The notes below the pieces were generated by a model. The model made no database searches. It saw only the letters and a list, made by a program, of their open reading frames with translations, and was not told the origin of the DNA. Positions 26,994 through 37,722 of a stretch of DNA of 64,000 nt are shown in pieces; position 1 is the first letter of the stretch, and each line of letters opens with the position of its first letter. The DNA lies in the NCBI GenBank assembly GCA_008015505.1, contig SSFR01000006.1:1-64000 (forward strand). Reading direction: 5' to 3'. The stretch is from Pedobacter sp. GTDB lineage: Bacteria > Bacteroidota > Bacteroidia > Sphingobacteriales > Sphingobacteriaceae. A program made the position numbers and the translations under genes.

Positions 26994-27588
26994 ACGATTA
27001 ATTGCTTTGATCAGATTTTGGATTCGGTGTAGAATAATGATAGCGTTACCAGTTTAAATACTTAAAAAAGCTAAATAGGTATCGAAGCTCTTTTTTACAG
27101 AGTGGAAGTATACCTTTAAAAATCCCACTAAAATAAGTAGTGCCAAGGGAGGTACTTCAAGCCTCAACTAGGTTTTGTTTTTCCCTATCTAACTGGATAA
27201 ACTGATTTGACGAATTATGGTCAATACCTAATAAATTGATAGAATTCTTTAATGTTGACTAAAACATGAAAAAAAGATTCATTATCTAAAATAGTAAATT
27301 CTTTAGGCTGGCGTTTTGCTCTTAAATAAATTTAAGGTTATTTTTTTTACCAAAAATAAAGTTTACGATTTATTTATCAACTATATATATCATTGATTAT
27401 AAAGACATTGACAGTTTATTAACACTAGCCTGTTGACAACTTAAGAAGTAATTAGAGGTATAATTTTAAAATCGTATAAGAACAAATTTATATCTAATCA
27501 ACAACAGGTTAATCTTTTTTAACAGTTGAAATAATTCTATTTGATTATCGCATTCACCTTATTCTAGTAGTTTTTTTCTAGCTGCAAT
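26994..27588. other. 595-base gap with no gene recognised
   Basis: This AT-rich stretch lies between the orphan protein gene and the end of nrdA. No frame of coding character is seen on either strand. There is an inverted pair CCTGTTG (near 27430) and CAACAGG (near 27501), and TTATCAACT- and TTATTAACA-like words in the middle. No terminator with a clean stem was found for nrdA. Nothing is assigned. Confidence 0.4.
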
Positions 27589-29967
27589 TTAAGCCGAGCA
27601 AGTCACACAGCCTTCTTCCATCGAACAAACGGCATTCTCAGGGATTCCATCAGCAATTTGATTAATATGTGTCGGAATCACAGGTTCCATAGTTTTTCCG
27701 GCTTGATTCTCCACGGTAAACTTTACAGCTTGTGATGCTGCTTGCGTGCGTAAATAATACATACCCGTCTTTAATCCTTTTTTCCAGGCATAAAAATGCA
27801 TGGAGGTTAATTTTGAAGCATTAGGAGAGCTGACAAATAAATTAAGCGATTGAGATTGACAAATATAAGCCCCACGATCGGCAGCCATATCGATAATTGT
27901 ACGCATTTTGATTTCCCAAACTGTTTTATACAAGTCTTTAATAGGGGATGGGATTTCAGAAATATCTTGAATAGAACCATTTGCATTAATGATTTTATTC
28001 TTCATGTCATTATTCCATAGTCCCAATTCAACTAAATCACGTAGCAAATATTTATTAACCACAATAAACTCGCCACTCAATACCCGACGTGTATAAATAT
28101 TGGATGTATAGGGTTCGAAACATTCATTATTCCCAAGAATTTGAGAAGTAGATGCAGTTGGCATTGGGGCTACCAACAAAGAATTACGGACACCATGTTT
28201 AATCACATCCTGACGCAATTGTTCCCAATTCCACCGTCCACTAGCTGGTTCAACATTCCATAAATCAAATTGAAACTTCCCTTCAGACAGGGGAGAGCCT
28301 TTAAAGGTTTCGTATGGACCCTCTTTGATAGCCAAATCTTTTGAGGCTGTCATAGCAGCAAAATAGATTGTTTCAAAAATTTCTTTATTTAGCTGTTTAG
28401 CTTCCTCACTTTCAAACGGTAAACGTAACTGAATAAAGGTATCCGCTAAGCCTTGCACGCCTAGACCAATTGGTCGATGACGTAGATTTGAGGTTTTAGC
28501 TTCCACAACAGGGTAGTAGTTATTGTCAATAATCCGATTTAAGTTGAGGGCTACTTGATAAGTTACTTCAAACAATTTGTGATGATCAAAAACATCATCA
28601 ATCACATAACGAGGTAATGCTAAAGAGGCCAAGTTACATACCGCTACTTCATCTGTCGAGGTATACTCCATAATTTCAGTACATAGATTAGAACTTTTGA
28701 TCGTCCCTAAATTTTGCTGGTTTGATTTGCTATTGGCAGCATCCTTATATAATAAATAAGGTGTTCCAGTTTCTACTTGTGAATCCAAAATCGCAAACCA
28801 AAGTTCTTGCGCCTTGATTGTTTTTCGCGCTCGTCCTTCACGTTCGTAACGTTCGTACAAGGCTTCAAATTCCTGTCCAAAACACTCATGTAGTCCAGGA
28901 GCTTCGTGTGGACAAAATAAACTCCACTGACCATCTGTTTCTACGCGCTTCATAAATAAATCGCAAATCCATAAGGCATAAAATAAATCGCGCGCACGCA
29001 TTTCCTCTTTACCATGATTTTTTCGTAAATCAAGAAATTCAACAATATCTGCATGCCATGGTTCCAAATAAATAGCAAAAGCACCCTTACGCTTACCGCC
29101 GCCTTGATCGACATAACGAGCCGTATCGTTGAATACCCGAAGCATAGGCACAATTCCATTGCTGGTACCATTAGTTCCACTGATATATGAGCCTGTAGCG
29201 CGTACATTGTGGATGCTCAATCCAATACCACCTGCACTTTGAGAAATTTTGGCTGTTTGTTTTAAAGTATCATAGATTCCGTCAATACTATCATCCTTCA
29301 TGGCTAATAAAAAACATGAAGACATTTGAGACTTAGGTGTGCCCGCATTAAATAAAGTTGGGGTTGCGTGGGTAAACCAGCGTTCACTCATCAAATGATA
29401 CGTTTTTATAACTTGATCGATATCTGCCTTGTGAATCCCTACAGATACACGCATGAAAAGATGTTGTGGCCGCTCGACAATTTTTCCATCCAGTTTAAGA
29501 AGGTATGACTTTTCTAATGTTTTAAATCCAAAGTAGTCGAAACCAAAGTCTCGGTCATAAATAATAGTACTGTCTAATAGTTCAGCATGGGTTGCAATCA
29601 CTTCCCAAACATCATCAGCAATTAAAGATGCACGAAGACCTGTTTTGGCGTCTATATAACCATAAAGCTGCTTCATGGTTTGGGAGAACGATTTAAGTGT
29701 ATTTTTATGAAGATTAGACACAGCAATGCGTGACGCCAATAGAGCATAATCCGGATGCTTAGTCGTTAAAGAAGCAGCAGTCTCTGCAGCCAGATTATCC
29801 AATTCTGAGGTCGTAACACCATCATATAGGCCTTCTATTACTTTTTTAGCCACATCAATTGGGTCAACCAGTGGGACATTAAGTCCATAACAAAGCTTTT
29901 CAATCCGAGCTGTGATTTTATTGAACTTAACTGTCTCTTTTTTGCCGTTTCTTTTAATTACAAACAT
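27589..29967 (-). CDS. nrdA: Ribonucleoside-diphosphate reductase class Ia, alpha subunit
   Basis: Large subunit that reduces NDPs to dNDPs. The 792 residues begin with an ATP-cone ([20 protein letters not shown]), the site of overall activity control. The barrel shows [20 protein letters not shown] with the first redox Cys, [11 protein letters not shown] with the Asn/Cys/Glu active site, and [18 protein letters not shown]. The C-terminal swinging arm ends [12 protein letters not shown] with the shuttle C-x-x-C. It looks eukaryote-like in sequence, as is usual for this phylum, and lies 98 bases downstream of nrdB on the same strand. Confidence 0.97.
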   Translation of the reverse strand: MFVIKRNGKKETVKFNKITARIEKLCYGLNVPLVDPIDVAKKVIEGLYDGVTTSELDNLAAETAASLTTKHPDYALLASRIAVSNLHKNTLKSFSQTMKQLYGYIDAKTGLRASLIADDVWEVIATHAELLDSTIIYDRDFGFDYFGFKTLEKSYLLKLDGKIVERPQHLFMRVSVGIHKADIDQVIKTYHLMSERWFTHATPTLFNAGTPKSQMSSCFLLAMKDDSIDGIYDTLKQTAKISQSAGGIGLSIHNVRATGSYISGTNGTSNGIVPMLRVFNDTARYVDQGGGKRKGAFAIYLEPWHADIVEFLDLRKNHGKEEMRARDLFYALWICDLFMKRVETDGQWSLFCPHEAPGLHECFGQEFEALYERYEREGRARKTIKAQELWFAILDSQVETGTPYLLYKDAANSKSNQQNLGTIKSSNLCTEIMEYTSTDEVAVCNLASLALPRYVIDDVFDHHKLFEVTYQVALNLNRIIDNNYYPVVEAKTSNLRHRPIGLGVQGLADTFIQLRLPFESEEAKQLNKEIFETIYFAAMTASKDLAIKEGPYETFKGSPLSEGKFQFDLWNVEPASGRWNWEQLRQDVIKHGVRNSLLVAPMPTASTSQILGNNECFEPYTSNIYTRRVLSGEFIVVNKYLLRDLVELGLWNNDMKNKIINANGSIQDISEIPSPIKDLYKTVWEIKMRTIIDMAADRGAYICQSQSLNLFVSSPNASKLTSMHFYAWKKGLKTGMYYLRTQAASQAVKFTVENQAGKTMEPVIPTHINQIADGIPENAVCSMEEGCVTCSA

Positions 29968-30065
29968 GGATTTGGTATTGCGTCGTGAGTATTATGATCA
30001 GTATTTGTAGTATTTAATAGATTGAAAAGATTCATCCCCAAAGAAAAGGGTAGGGGGTATGAAGC

Positions 30066-31043
30066 TTAAAAATCTTCGTCCAGTGAAAATGCTTGACTCT
30101 TTACATTGGTGGATAAAACACCACTTTTTTGATAGTCACCTACTCTTTTTTCGAAAAAATTTGTTTTGCCTTGGAGTGAGATCATTTCCATAAAATCAAA
30201 TGGATTGCTGGCCTCATATAGTTTATTATATCCAAGTTCAACCAACCAACGATCAGCTACAAATTCGATATATTGGTTCATGAGCTTGGCGTTCATCCCA
30301 ATGAGATTTACTGGCAAAGCATCTGTAACAAATTCTTTTTCAATAGCTACAGCATCTGCAATGATTTGCGTCACTTCTTGTGGGGATAGTTTATTCTTCA
30401 ACATACTGTATAATAGACAAGCAAATTCACAGTGGAGCCCTTCATCACGAGAAATAAGTTCATTACTAAATGTTAGCCCAGGCATTAAGCCTCTTTTTTT
30501 CAACCAAAAAATGGAGCAAAAGCTACCCGAAAAGAAAATACCTTCGACTGCGGCAAATGCAACCAATCGCTGAGCAAAGTTTCCATTATCTATCCATTTA
30601 AGAGCCCATTCTGCCTTCTTTTTTACGCAAGGAATGGTATCAATGGCATGAAACAGACGATTTTTTTCAGTGACATCTTTCAAATAAGTATCAATTAATA
30701 AAGCATACGTTTCGGAATGAATATTTTCCATCATGATTTGAAATCCATAAAAGCACCGAGCTTCAGGCACTTGGACTTCCCGCATAAAATTGACAGCTAA
30801 ATTTTCATTGACAATACCATCACTTGCTGCAAAAAATGCCAAAACATGCGAAATGAAATGTTGTTCGCCTGAATTAAGCGATTCCCAGTCTTTTAAATCA
30901 CCCGAGAGATCAATTTCTTCGGCTGTCCAAAAACTGGCTTCATGTTTTTTATACATTTCCCAGATAGCGGGATGATTAATCGGTAGAATCACAAAGCGAT
31001 CTTTATTTTCTTTGAGCAAAACTTCGTCTTTAGGATTCATCAT
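30066..31043 (-). CDS. nrdB: Ribonucleoside-diphosphate reductase class Ia, beta subunit
   Basis: Carries the diiron-tyrosyl radical used by NrdA. Iron ligands appear in order: Asp in [18 protein letters not shown] with E-x-x-H, then [17 protein letters not shown] and later [10 protein letters not shown]. The radical Tyr is in CFYGFQ, as in mouse-type R2. The start at 31043 ([17 protein letters not shown], 325 residues) is preferred; the frame reaches 31097 but the extra residues are hydrophobic and unlike the family. The C-terminal tail [10 protein letters not shown] is the NrdA-docking peptide. nrdB precedes nrdA, so both are probably one transcript. Confidence 0.94.
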   Translation of the reverse strand: MMNPKDEVLLKENKDRFVILPINHPAIWEMYKKHEASFWTAEEIDLSGDLKDWESLNSGEQHFISHVLAFFAASDGIVNENLAVNFMREVQVPEARCFYGFQIMMENIHSETYALLIDTYLKDVTEKNRLFHAIDTIPCVKKKAEWALKWIDNGNFAQRLVAFAAVEGIFFSGSFCSIFWLKKRGLMPGLTFSNELISRDEGLHCEFACLLYSMLKNKLSPQEVTQIIADAVAIEKEFVTDALPVNLIGMNAKLMNQYIEFVADRWLVELGYNKLYEASNPFDFMEMISLQGKTNFFEKRVGDYQKSGVLSTNVKSQAFSLDEDF

Positions 31044-31152
31044 ATTTCGTTTTTGTATCATTTTATTGATCAAAAAGACAGTAAACAGAACAAACAAAAT
31101 AGGCCAGAAAGATTCGTATGGCGTTTGCCATGTTCCTCAATTTCATGAAGTA

Positions 31153-31167
31153 TAAATAGCCTATTTA
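31153..31167. promoter_or_regulatory. 15-base palindrome upstream of nrdB, possible operator
   Basis: TAAATAGCCTATTTA is a perfect odd palindrome about 110 bases before the nrdB start. It does not look like an NrdR box as I know it. Position and symmetry are the only evidence. Confidence 0.25.
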
Positions 31168-31271
31168 CTTGGTGGGTTCCTGTCGATACAGCGAGTCTCG
31201 TTGGCCTCGCTAAGAACAAAAGTAGGTATAAAATAGCTGCTGACGAAAACTTTTTGATACCAAATAGAAAT

Positions 31272-31308
31272 AAAAAAGCCTCTAAATAATCTATTTAGAG
31301 GCTTTTTT
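31272..31308 (-). terminator. Intrinsic terminator of tRNA-Pro
   Basis: AAAAAAGCCTCTAAATA pairs perfectly with TATTTAGAGGCTTTTTT (17 bp, 3-base loop), 13 bases beyond the 3' end of the minus-strand tRNA-Pro. Confidence 0.85.
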
Positions 31309-31321
31309 GAAATTTTAATTG

Positions 31322-31395
31322 TCGGGGTGGCAGGATTCGAACCTACGACCTCCACATCCCAAATGTGGCGCGATACCGGGCTACGCTACACCCCG
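31322..31395 (-). tRNA. tRNA-Pro (anticodon UGG)
   Basis: A 74-base cloverleaf on the minus strand. Acceptor CGGGGTG pairs with CACCCCG; the anticodon stem CCACA/TGTGG encloses TTTGGGA, giving UGG; the T-arm contains GTTCGAATC. The discriminator is A and CCA is not encoded. Confidence 0.95.
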
Positions 31396-31440
31396 ATCTT
31401 TTCTCCAAATAGCTACCTGCTCAGTAGGTGATTGGGACTG

Positions 31441-31448
31441 CAAAAGTA
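31441..31448 (-). promoter_or_regulatory. Promoter -7 box for tRNA-Pro
   Basis: The minus strand reads TACTTTTG (TAnnTTTG) with TTTTG 19 bases upstream (31468-31472), a strong match to both Bacteroidota promoter elements. Confidence 0.7.
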
Positions 31449-31506
31449 GAAATGTTAATGTGAAATGCAAAATTTGTAGACATGTTTTTTTAAAAAATTA
31501 GATTGA

Positions 31507-32715
31507 TCAAATGTTGTATTCAAACTTAACAGCGTCAAGTCCTTCTAAAATAATGCGACATGCACTTTGAATTTCAACTTCTGTAATAATTAATGGCGGG
31601 GCAATTCGGAAAGCAGTATCACAGTGTAAAAACCAATCAACAATGACCCCATGTTCTATACAATATTTACTTAACGCCTCCACTTGTTCAAACGATTCCA
31701 GCTGGATGGCCAACATCAGTCCTTTTCCCCGTATCTGTTTGATGAGCGGGTGCTTTAAATATTGACGAAAGAGCTGTTCTTTGGCTAATACTTCACCAAT
31801 CAATTGATTTTCTAAGATCACTTCCAATGTGGCTAAGCCGGATGCACAGCTCACAGGATGACCTCCAAATGTAGTAATATGCCCAAGAATTGGATTATCT
31901 TTTAAACTATCCATTATTGTTTTGTTAGCTATAAATGCACCGATTGGCATTCCCCCACCTATCCCTTTTGCTAAGAGTAAAATATCGGGTACTATATCAA
32001 ATTGCTCGAAGGCATACAAAGTACCTGTTCGACCAAAACCTGTTTGTATTTCATCTAGAATCAGTAACGTCCCCATTTTATGACACTGTTTACGTAGTGC
32101 CTGTAAATAAGTATAATCTGGAACTTGAACACCCGATTCACCTTGTATAGTTTCCAGAATGATAGCAGCTGTATTTTGTGTAATGAGGTTAATATCTGCA
32201 ATGGAATTAAAATCAATGAAGCGAATATCTGGTAATAAAGGCCGATAAGCTTGTTTATAATATTCGTTACCCATTACGCTTAATGCACCCTGCGTGCTAC
32301 CATGGTATGCATTTTTACAAGCGATAATTTCTGTTCTACCAGTGAATCGTTTGGCTAGCTTCATAGCCCCTTCTGTAGCTTCTGATCCTGATCCCACAAA
32401 ATAAACCGAGTTTAAATTTTCGGGTAACGAGTCACAAAGTTTTTGAGCAAATTTTACTTGTGATGCTTGTATATATTCGCCATATACAGTGAGATGCAAA
32501 TAGCGATCAACTTGGTCCTTAATTGCTTGAATAACTTTTGGATGTCGATGTCCGACATTACTCACCGCAAAGCCAGAAACCAGATCCATATATTGCGTTC
32601 CCTTTGAGCCATATAGATATATTCCCTCTGCACGATCGATTTCCAATAATCGAGGGGTATTAGAAGTCTGTGCATTATTTAATAAAAATAGTTGACGTGT
32701 TGTAAGCATGTGCAA
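31507..32715 (-). CDS. Class III aminotransferase (acetylornithine/ornithine aminotransferase-like)
   Basis: PLP enzyme of 402 residues. Seen are GSGSEATEGAMKLAKRFTGR (phosphate site), YHGSTQGALSVMGN, the Asp of LLILDEIQTGFGRTG and the PLP Lys in LLAKGIGGGMPIGAF. Substrate choice among acetylornithine, ornithine, succinylornithine or lysine cannot be made from sequence, and no arg genes adjoin it. In Bacteroidota such stand-alone genes are often annotated as aspartate aminotransferase family or ornithine aminotransferase. Met1 and Met3 are both possible starts. It is divergent from the DUF177-rpmF cluster with a 96-base shared promoter region. Confidence 0.87.
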   Translation of the reverse strand: MHMLTTRQLFLLNNAQTSNTPRLLEIDRAEGIYLYGSKGTQYMDLVSGFAVSNVGHRHPKVIQAIKDQVDRYLHLTVYGEYIQASQVKFAQKLCDSLPENLNSVYFVGSGSEATEGAMKLAKRFTGRTEIIACKNAYHGSTQGALSVMGNEYYKQAYRPLLPDIRFIDFNSIADINLITQNTAAIILETIQGESGVQVPDYTYLQALRKQCHKMGTLLILDEIQTGFGRTGTLYAFEQFDIVPDILLLAKGIGGGMPIGAFIANKTIMDSLKDNPILGHITTFGGHPVSCASGLATLEVILENQLIGEVLAKEQLFRQYLKHPLIKQIRGKGLMLAIQLESFEQVEALSKYCIEHGVIVDWFLHCDTAFRIAPPLIITEVEIQSACRIILEGLDAVKFEYNI

Positions 32716-32811
32716 AGGTTAAATTTTCAGGAAATTATTGGTAATAAAGTTTTAATAAATCATCATCAATAAAAAAATTCGTAAATTCGCGGGCTCAGTT
32801 TTTTTTGCTTT

Positions 32812-33357
32812 TTGAAACCTTTACAGCCATATCGCATTCCCTTTTCTGGATTAAAAACAGGTAAACATCAATTCGAATACGAAATTGACCATCTTTTTTT
32901 TGATCAGTTTGTGTATTCTATTGTAAAAAATGGCCGGCTTCGTGCGGCGGTGGAGCTAGAGAAGCAAGAAACATTTATCATCCTTCAGTTTCATATTTTT
33001 GGTGAGATAGAGCTAAATTGTGATCGGTGTTTGGCTAATTATTTTCATAAAATTGATATCAAAGAACGCCTCATTGTTAAGTTTGGTGAGGATAAAAACT
33101 GGGATGATGACACGGAAGAGGTTATTGTTCTAACTAAAAATGATTACGAAATTGACGTATCTTTGCCGCTGTACGAATACATTACTGTGGCCGTTCCTTA
33201 TGTAACTCGTTGCGAAGATGTGGAAGGAGTTTCTTCCTGCGATCAAGAAATGATGAACAAATTAAAAACTTTATCTAACAAAGCGCATAAACAATCAAAA
33301 GACGATGCAATGGATCCTCGCTGGGATGCATTAAAACAGATAATTAATAAAAACTAA
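32812..33357 (+). CDS. DUF177 (YceD-like) protein, large-subunit rRNA accumulation factor family
   Basis: The 181 residues contain the central motif [20 protein letters not shown] (C-x-x-C, near 65-72) and a second Cys pair in [18 protein letters not shown]177 proteins precede rpmF in most bacteria and are linked to 23S rRNA or L32 handling. The start is a TTG giving [15 protein letters not shown], with no better ATG nearby. It is 8 bases from rpmF and heads the rpmF-plsX-fabH run. Confidence 0.88.
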   Translation: MKPLQPYRIPFSGLKTGKHQFEYEIDHLFFDQFVYSIVKNGRLRAAVELEKQETFIILQFHIFGEIELNCDRCLANYFHKIDIKERLIVKFGEDKNWDDDTEEVIVLTKNDYEIDVSLPLYEYITVAVPYVTRCEDVEGVSSCDQEMMNKLKTLSNKAHKQSKDDAMDPRWDALKQIINKN

Positions 33358-33365
33358 CGTATAAA

Positions 33366-33560
33366 ATGGCACATCCAAAACGTAAAATATCAAAGTCTAG
33401 AAGAGATAAAAGGAGAACACATTATAAAGCTGATTTACCTAGCTTGACCACTTGTCAAACAACAGGCGCAGTACATTTACCTCATCATGCATACCATGTT
33501 GATGGTAACTTATATTATAATGGTAAAGTAGTTATAGAGAATACTTCTATAGCTTCTTAA
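33366..33560 (+). CDS. rpmF: Ribosomal protein L32
   Basis: A 64-residue large-subunit protein: [20 protein letters not shown] at the N-terminus is diagnostic. The zinc-ribbon cysteines of many L32 proteins are reduced to a single Cys in [17 protein letters not shown], so this is the zinc-free C-minus form. It sits between DUF177 and plsX in the standard bacterial order, followed by a terminator-like structure. Confidence 0.95.
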   Translation: MAHPKRKISKSRRDKRRTHYKADLPSLTTCQTTGAVHLPHHAYHVDGNLYYNGKVVIENTSIAS

Positions 33561-33576
33561 GGCCCTTGTTTAATTA

Positions 33577-33648
33577 TAAATCCACTATCATTTGATCATA
33601 TTTCAATATTTATGAAGTATGTCTTTATAGTGGGTTTATTTTTTTTTG
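33577..33648 (+). terminator. Terminator-like nested hairpin after rpmF
   Basis: TAAATCCACTAT (33577-33588) pairs with ATAGTGGGTTTA (33627-33638, one G-U pair), followed by ATTTTTTTTT. Outside it, AGGCCC at 33560-33565 can pair with GGGCCT at 33648-33653. The 38-base loop is longer than in a simple terminator. It would partly separate rpmF from plsX. Confidence 0.55.
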
Positions 33649-33695
33649 GGCCTGTTTAATCCCATTTAAACAACGAATACAAAATCAAAACCCAA

Positions 33696-34649
33696 ATGCT
33701 TATGAAGATTGGTTTAGATATAATGGGTGGAGATTTTGCCCCTAAAGCAATCATTTTAGGGGCCATCAAAGCTCATAAAGAACTGACCCAGGACCAAAAA
33801 TTAGTCCTTTTTGGTGATAAGGATCAAGCACTATCGATCTTATATGAACAAGGTGTTAATCCGGACCTTTTTGAATTTGTTCATACCACTGAGGTGATTG
33901 GTATGGGAGAACATGCTACAAAGGCCATTACCCAGAAACATAATTCCAGTATTAATGTTGGTTTTTCATACTTAAAAGAAGGCTATATCGATTCTTTTGC
34001 TTCTGCTGGAAATACAGGAGCTATGTTAGTCGGAGCCATGTTTAGTGTAAAAACAGTATCGGGTGTGATTCGCCCAGCAATTCCGACAGATGTTCCTAAA
34101 CTAAATGGTGAATTAGGGGTAATGCTGGATGTGGGTGCAAATGCAGATTGTAAGCCTGATGTTTTATTTCAATTTGGGATACTCGGGAGCTTATACGCAG
34201 AACACATTTGTAAAGTAAAATCGCCCAAGGTTGCCCTAATTAATATTGGAGAAGAAGAGGAAAAGGGAAACCTACTTACTCAAGCAGCATTTGCCTTGAT
34301 GAAAGATACATCGTCTTTTCGTTTTGTAGGAAATGTTGAGGGGCGTGATCTTTTTAATGACAAGGCAGATGTTTTGGTTTGCGATGGCTTTACAGGTAAT
34401 ATCATGCTTAAATTGGCCGAATCATTTTATACCATTACGCTAAAAAAAGGATTCACGGATTCCTTCTTCGAACGTCTTAATTATGAGCAATATGGGGGAA
34501 GTCCAGTTTTAGGTATTAATGCTCCAGTTATTATAGGACATGGTATTTCCAATCCAGAAGCAGTTAAAAACATGGTTTTTTTATCAAAAAAAATGATAGA
34601 AACAGGTTTAGTTGATAAAATAAGAGAAGCATTTAAACAAGCTCTTTAA
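33696..34649 (+). CDS. plsX: Phosphate acyltransferase PlsX
   Basis: Makes acyl-phosphate from acyl-ACP for phospholipid synthesis. The 317 residues show the N-terminal IGLDIMGGDFAPKA, SAGNTGAMLVGAMF, and VLVCDGFTGNIMLKLAE with the GHGISNPEAVKNMV end. Met1 and Met3 are both possible starts. It lies before fabH in the usual rpmF-plsX-fabH order, 49 bases upstream of it. Confidence 0.96.
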   Translation: MLMKIGLDIMGGDFAPKAIILGAIKAHKELTQDQKLVLFGDKDQALSILYEQGVNPDLFEFVHTTEVIGMGEHATKAITQKHNSSINVGFSYLKEGYIDSFASAGNTGAMLVGAMFSVKTVSGVIRPAIPTDVPKLNGELGVMLDVGANADCKPDVLFQFGILGSLYAEHICKVKSPKVALINIGEEEEKGNLLTQAAFALMKDTSSFRFVGNVEGRDLFNDKADVLVCDGFTGNIMLKLAESFYTITLKKGFTDSFFERLNYEQYGGSPVLGINAPVIIGHGISNPEAVKNMVFLSKKMIETGLVDKIREAFKQAL

Positions 34650-34698
34650 ATTATTACTCCTTTTTCCTAGGAAAAATTCAAGCAAATCACATCAATAA

Positions 34699-35694
34699 AT
34701 GAGTAAGCATCAAATACGTGCTGCAATTACAGCAGTAAATGGCTACGTTCCTGACTATATCTTAACAAATAAGGAGTTAGAAAACATGGTAGATACGAAT
34801 GACGAATGGATTGTCAGTCGAACAGGTATCAAAGAGCGTCATATTCTTAAAGGTAAAGATTTGGCTACGTCCGATATGGCGGTACATGCTGTTAATGGTT
34901 TACTCGGGAAGCGAGGTATTAAGGCTGAGGAAATCGATCTCATTATTTTTTGTACTACCACCCCTGATATGCCTTTCCCTGCAACAGCAAATATTTTAGC
35001 GGATAAAATAGGCGCAAAAAATGCTTGGGGTTTTGATTTACAAGCAGCCTGCTCTGGGTTTATCTATGGATTATCGACAGGTGCTCAGTTCATCGAAACA
35101 GGGAAGTACCAAAAAGTACTCGTTGTTGGAGGAGATAAAATGTCATCCATTATTAATTACGAGGATCGAGCAACCTGTATCATTTTTGGAGATGCTAGTG
35201 GGGCTGTATTACTTGAACCTAATGAGGAAGATATGGGTGTTATCGATTTTGTTCTGAAAAGTGATGGAGCTGGTCGTCATTTTTTGTACCAAAAAGCTGG
35301 AGGATCATTAAAGCCTGCATCAAACGAGACAATTAGTGCGAAGGAGCATTTTGTTTATCAAGAGGGTCAAGCTGTATTTAAATTTGCAGTGACCAATATG
35401 GCAGATGTAGCTGCGGAAATTATGCAAAAAAATCACTTAGCTGCAACAGATATTGCTTGGCTTGTTCCACATCAAGCGAATAAACGAATTATTGATGCCA
35501 CAGCTAATCGAATGGGATTAGGACCAGAAAAAGTGATGGTCAATATTGAGCGTTACGGTAATACAACAAATGGTACTATCCCGTTATGCTTATGGGAATG
35601 GGAAAGTAAGCTTAAAAAAGGAGATAACATTATATTGGCTGCATTTGGAGGCGGATTTACTTGGGGGGCAATCTATCTAAAATGGGCCTACTAG
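34699..35694 (+). CDS. fabH: 3-oxoacyl-ACP synthase III
   Basis: Condenses acetyl-CoA with malonyl-ACP to start fatty-acid synthesis. The 331 residues carry the thiolase-fold catalytic triad: Cys in DLQAACSGFIYGL (near 114), His in WLVPHQANKRI and Asn in RYGNTTNGTIPL. N-terminal AAITAVNGYVPDYILTN and DTNDEWIVSRTGIKER are typical. It is followed by a promoter for accBC, so the cluster is probably two transcripts. Confidence 0.97.
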   Translation: MSKHQIRAAITAVNGYVPDYILTNKELENMVDTNDEWIVSRTGIKERHILKGKDLATSDMAVHAVNGLLGKRGIKAEEIDLIIFCTTTPDMPFPATANILADKIGAKNAWGFDLQAACSGFIYGLSTGAQFIETGKYQKVLVVGGDKMSSIINYEDRATCIIFGDASGAVLLEPNEEDMGVIDFVLKSDGAGRHFLYQKAGGSLKPASNETISAKEHFVYQEGQAVFKFAVTNMADVAAEIMQKNHLAATDIAWLVPHQANKRIIDATANRMGLGPEKVMVNIERYGNTTNGTIPLCLWEWESKLKKGDNIILAAFGGGFTWGAIYLKWAY

Positions 35695-35730
35695 AAATTT
35701 AGAATGGATTTTGCGTTAACATTTTTATTT

Positions 35731-35738
35731 TAACTTTG
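35731..35738 (+). promoter_or_regulatory. Promoter -7 box for accBC
   Basis: TAACTTTG fits TAnnTTTG, with TTTTG at 35709-35713, 17 bases upstream. The accB start is 40 bases downstream. Confidence 0.6.
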
Positions 35739-35777
35739 ACGCACTAAAAAAAACTTATAATCAATAAAATAAAACAA

Positions 35778-36278
35778 ATGGATATTAAACAAATTCAGGA
35801 ACTCATAAAGTTTGTTTCAAAATCTGGAGTAAATGAAGTTTCGATTGAGCAGAAAGAGTTTAAAATTACCATCAAAACTAACCAAGCACCAACTTTTGTA
35901 ACAGCAAATATTCCACCAACTCTGCCTACACAAAACGCGATATACCCTCTCCCCGAGATTGTACCCACTGAACCAGTGGCTAGCGTTATAACAGCTAAGC
36001 CTGAAAACATAGAAAAATCAGAAAATCGCTCGTCAAATCTAATCACGATAAAATCACCAATGATTGGCACATTTTATCGTTCACCAGCCCCAGACAAGCC
36101 TTTGTTTGTTAATGTAGGTGATGATGTAAAGACTGGTCAGGTAGTATGTATCATTGAAGCAATGAAGCTTTTCAATGAAATTGAATCAGATGTATCAGGT
36201 CGAATAGTCAAAGTTTTGGTAGAGAATGCTAGCCCGGTTGAGTATGATCAACCTTTATTTCTTGTTGAGCCAGCATAA
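35778..36278 (+). CDS. accB: Biotin carboxyl carrier protein of acetyl-CoA carboxylase
   Basis: Carries biotin between AccC and the carboxyltransferase. The 166 residues have an N-terminal helix-strand part (MDIKQIQELIKFVSKSGVNE), a Pro/Thr-rich linker at ~40-85 and a biotinyl domain with the modified Lys in CIIEAMKLFNEIES. It precedes accC by 74 bases, the standard pair. Confidence 0.96.
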   Translation: MDIKQIQELIKFVSKSGVNEVSIEQKEFKITIKTNQAPTFVTANIPPTLPTQNAIYPLPEIVPTEPVASVITAKPENIEKSENRSSNLITIKSPMIGTFYRSPAPDKPLFVNVGDDVKTGQVVCIIEAMKLFNEIESDVSGRIVKVLVENASPVEYDQPLFLVEPA

Positions 36279-36352
36279 ATCTGTTTTATAGGTAAATGAG
36301 TTGGTCGTTTGCAGCTCCAGATATAAGCTCTGGGTTAACAAATTGAAGTTTT

Positions 36353-37696
36353 ATGATGTTCAAAAAAATACTTATTGCAAATCGTGGTGAGATTGCTTTA
36401 CGAATTATCCGCACTTGCAAAGAAATGGGAATAAAAACGGTTGCTGTATATTCAACTGCAGATCGAGATAGTTTACATGTTCGTTTTGCCGATGAGGCCG
36501 TTTGTTTAGGCCCGCCCGCCAGTAAAGATTCTTATTTAAATATCCCACAAATCATATCTGCTGCAGAGTTAACCAATGCCGATGCTATTCATCCAGGATA
36601 TGGATTTTTGTCCGAGAATGCTAAATTTTCTGCAATCTGTTCGGAATACGGAATTAAATTTATTGGTGCAACAGCCGAGCAAATTAATAGTATGGGAGAT
36701 AAAGCTTCGGCGAAGGAAACTATGAAAAAAGCTGGAGTACCTACTATTCCTGGTTCAGATGGTTTGCTTACGGATGTCGCTGAAGGTATTCAAATTGCCA
36801 ATAAGATTGGTTATCCGGTTATTTTAAAAGCAACAGCGGGAGGTGGTGGTAGAGGAATGCGCATTGTTTGGAAAGATGAAGAATTTGAACCTGCTTGGGA
36901 TTCGGCGCGTGGAGAATCAGAGGCAGCTTTTGGTAATAATGGTCTTTATTTAGAAAAATATGTAGAGGATCCACGTCATATCGAAATTCAGATTGTAGGT
37001 GATCAGTATGGCAAAGTATGTCATTTATCTGAGCGCGATTGTTCCATACAAAGAAGGCATCAAAAATTAGTGGAAGAATCTCCTTCTCCGTTCATGACCC
37101 CAGAATTACGTAAAAAAATGGGTGAAGCAGCTATTCGAGGTGCGCAAGCAGTAAATTATGAAGGGGCAGGTACGATTGAATTTCTAGTAGATAAACATCG
37201 TAATTTTTACTTCATGGAGATGAATACACGCATTCAGGTGGAGCACCCTGTGACGGAAGAAGTCATCAACTTTGATTTAATTAAAGAACAAATTAAAGTA
37301 GCTGCAGGTATTCCTATTTCTGGCAAAAATTACGAACCAACTATGCATGCACTCGAATGTCGAATCAATGCGGAAGATCCATTCAATCATTTTCGGCCCT
37401 CTCCGGGAAAGATTACCAATTTTCATTCACCAGGTGGACATGGTGTACGTGTAGATACACATGTATATGCGGGGTATCATATTCCTCCGAATTACGATTC
37501 GATGATTGCCAAGCTCATCTGTGTTGCTCAAACACGTGATGAAGCAATTTGTACGATGGAAAGAGCATTAAGCGAGTTTGTAATCGAAGGTATAAAAACG
37601 ACCATCCCATTCCATCTCCGTTTAATGAAAGACCCTAATTTTAGGGCTGGTAATTTTACTACGAAGTTTATGGATAATTTTGATCTGACAGAATAA
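36353..37696 (+). CDS. accC: Biotin carboxylase subunit of acetyl-CoA carboxylase
   Basis: Carboxylates biotin on AccB with ATP and bicarbonate. The 447 residues show the N-terminal [23 protein letters not shown]-grasp loop [34 protein letters not shown] and [17 protein letters not shown] with the metal-binding Glu and catalytic Arg. The carboxyltransferase genes accA and accD are not in this window. A terminator follows. Confidence 0.97.
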   Translation: MMFKKILIANRGEIALRIIRTCKEMGIKTVAVYSTADRDSLHVRFADEAVCLGPPASKDSYLNIPQIISAAELTNADAIHPGYGFLSENAKFSAICSEYGIKFIGATAEQINSMGDKASAKETMKKAGVPTIPGSDGLLTDVAEGIQIANKIGYPVILKATAGGGGRGMRIVWKDEEFEPAWDSARGESEAAFGNNGLYLEKYVEDPRHIEIQIVGDQYGKVCHLSERDCSIQRRHQKLVEESPSPFMTPELRKKMGEAAIRGAQAVNYEGAGTIEFLVDKHRNFYFMEMNTRIQVEHPVTEEVINFDLIKEQIKVAAGIPISGKNYEPTMHALECRINAEDPFNHFRPSPGKITNFHSPGGHGVRVDTHVYAGYHIPPNYDSMIAKLICVAQTRDEAICTMERALSEFVIEGIKTTIPFHLRLMKDPNFRAGNFTTKFMDNFDLTE

Positions 37697-37722
37697 TATT
37701 CAATAAAAATTAATTTGATATT

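Noticed and set aside
27360..27560. DnaA-box-like words (TTATCAACT, TTATTAACA, TGTTGACAA) suggesting a replication origin
   Set aside because: None matches TTATnCACA well, no dnaA/dnaN/gidA neighbourhood is present, and GC skew was not computed. AT-rich sequence gives such words by chance.
30166..30573. 135-residue frame opposite nrdB
   Set aside because: It is the antisense shadow of a well-conserved gene, with no family signal.
31044..31097. N-terminal extension of nrdB ([12 protein letters not shown])
   Set aside because: Hydrophobic residues unlike NrdB N-termini; the start at 31043 matches the family.
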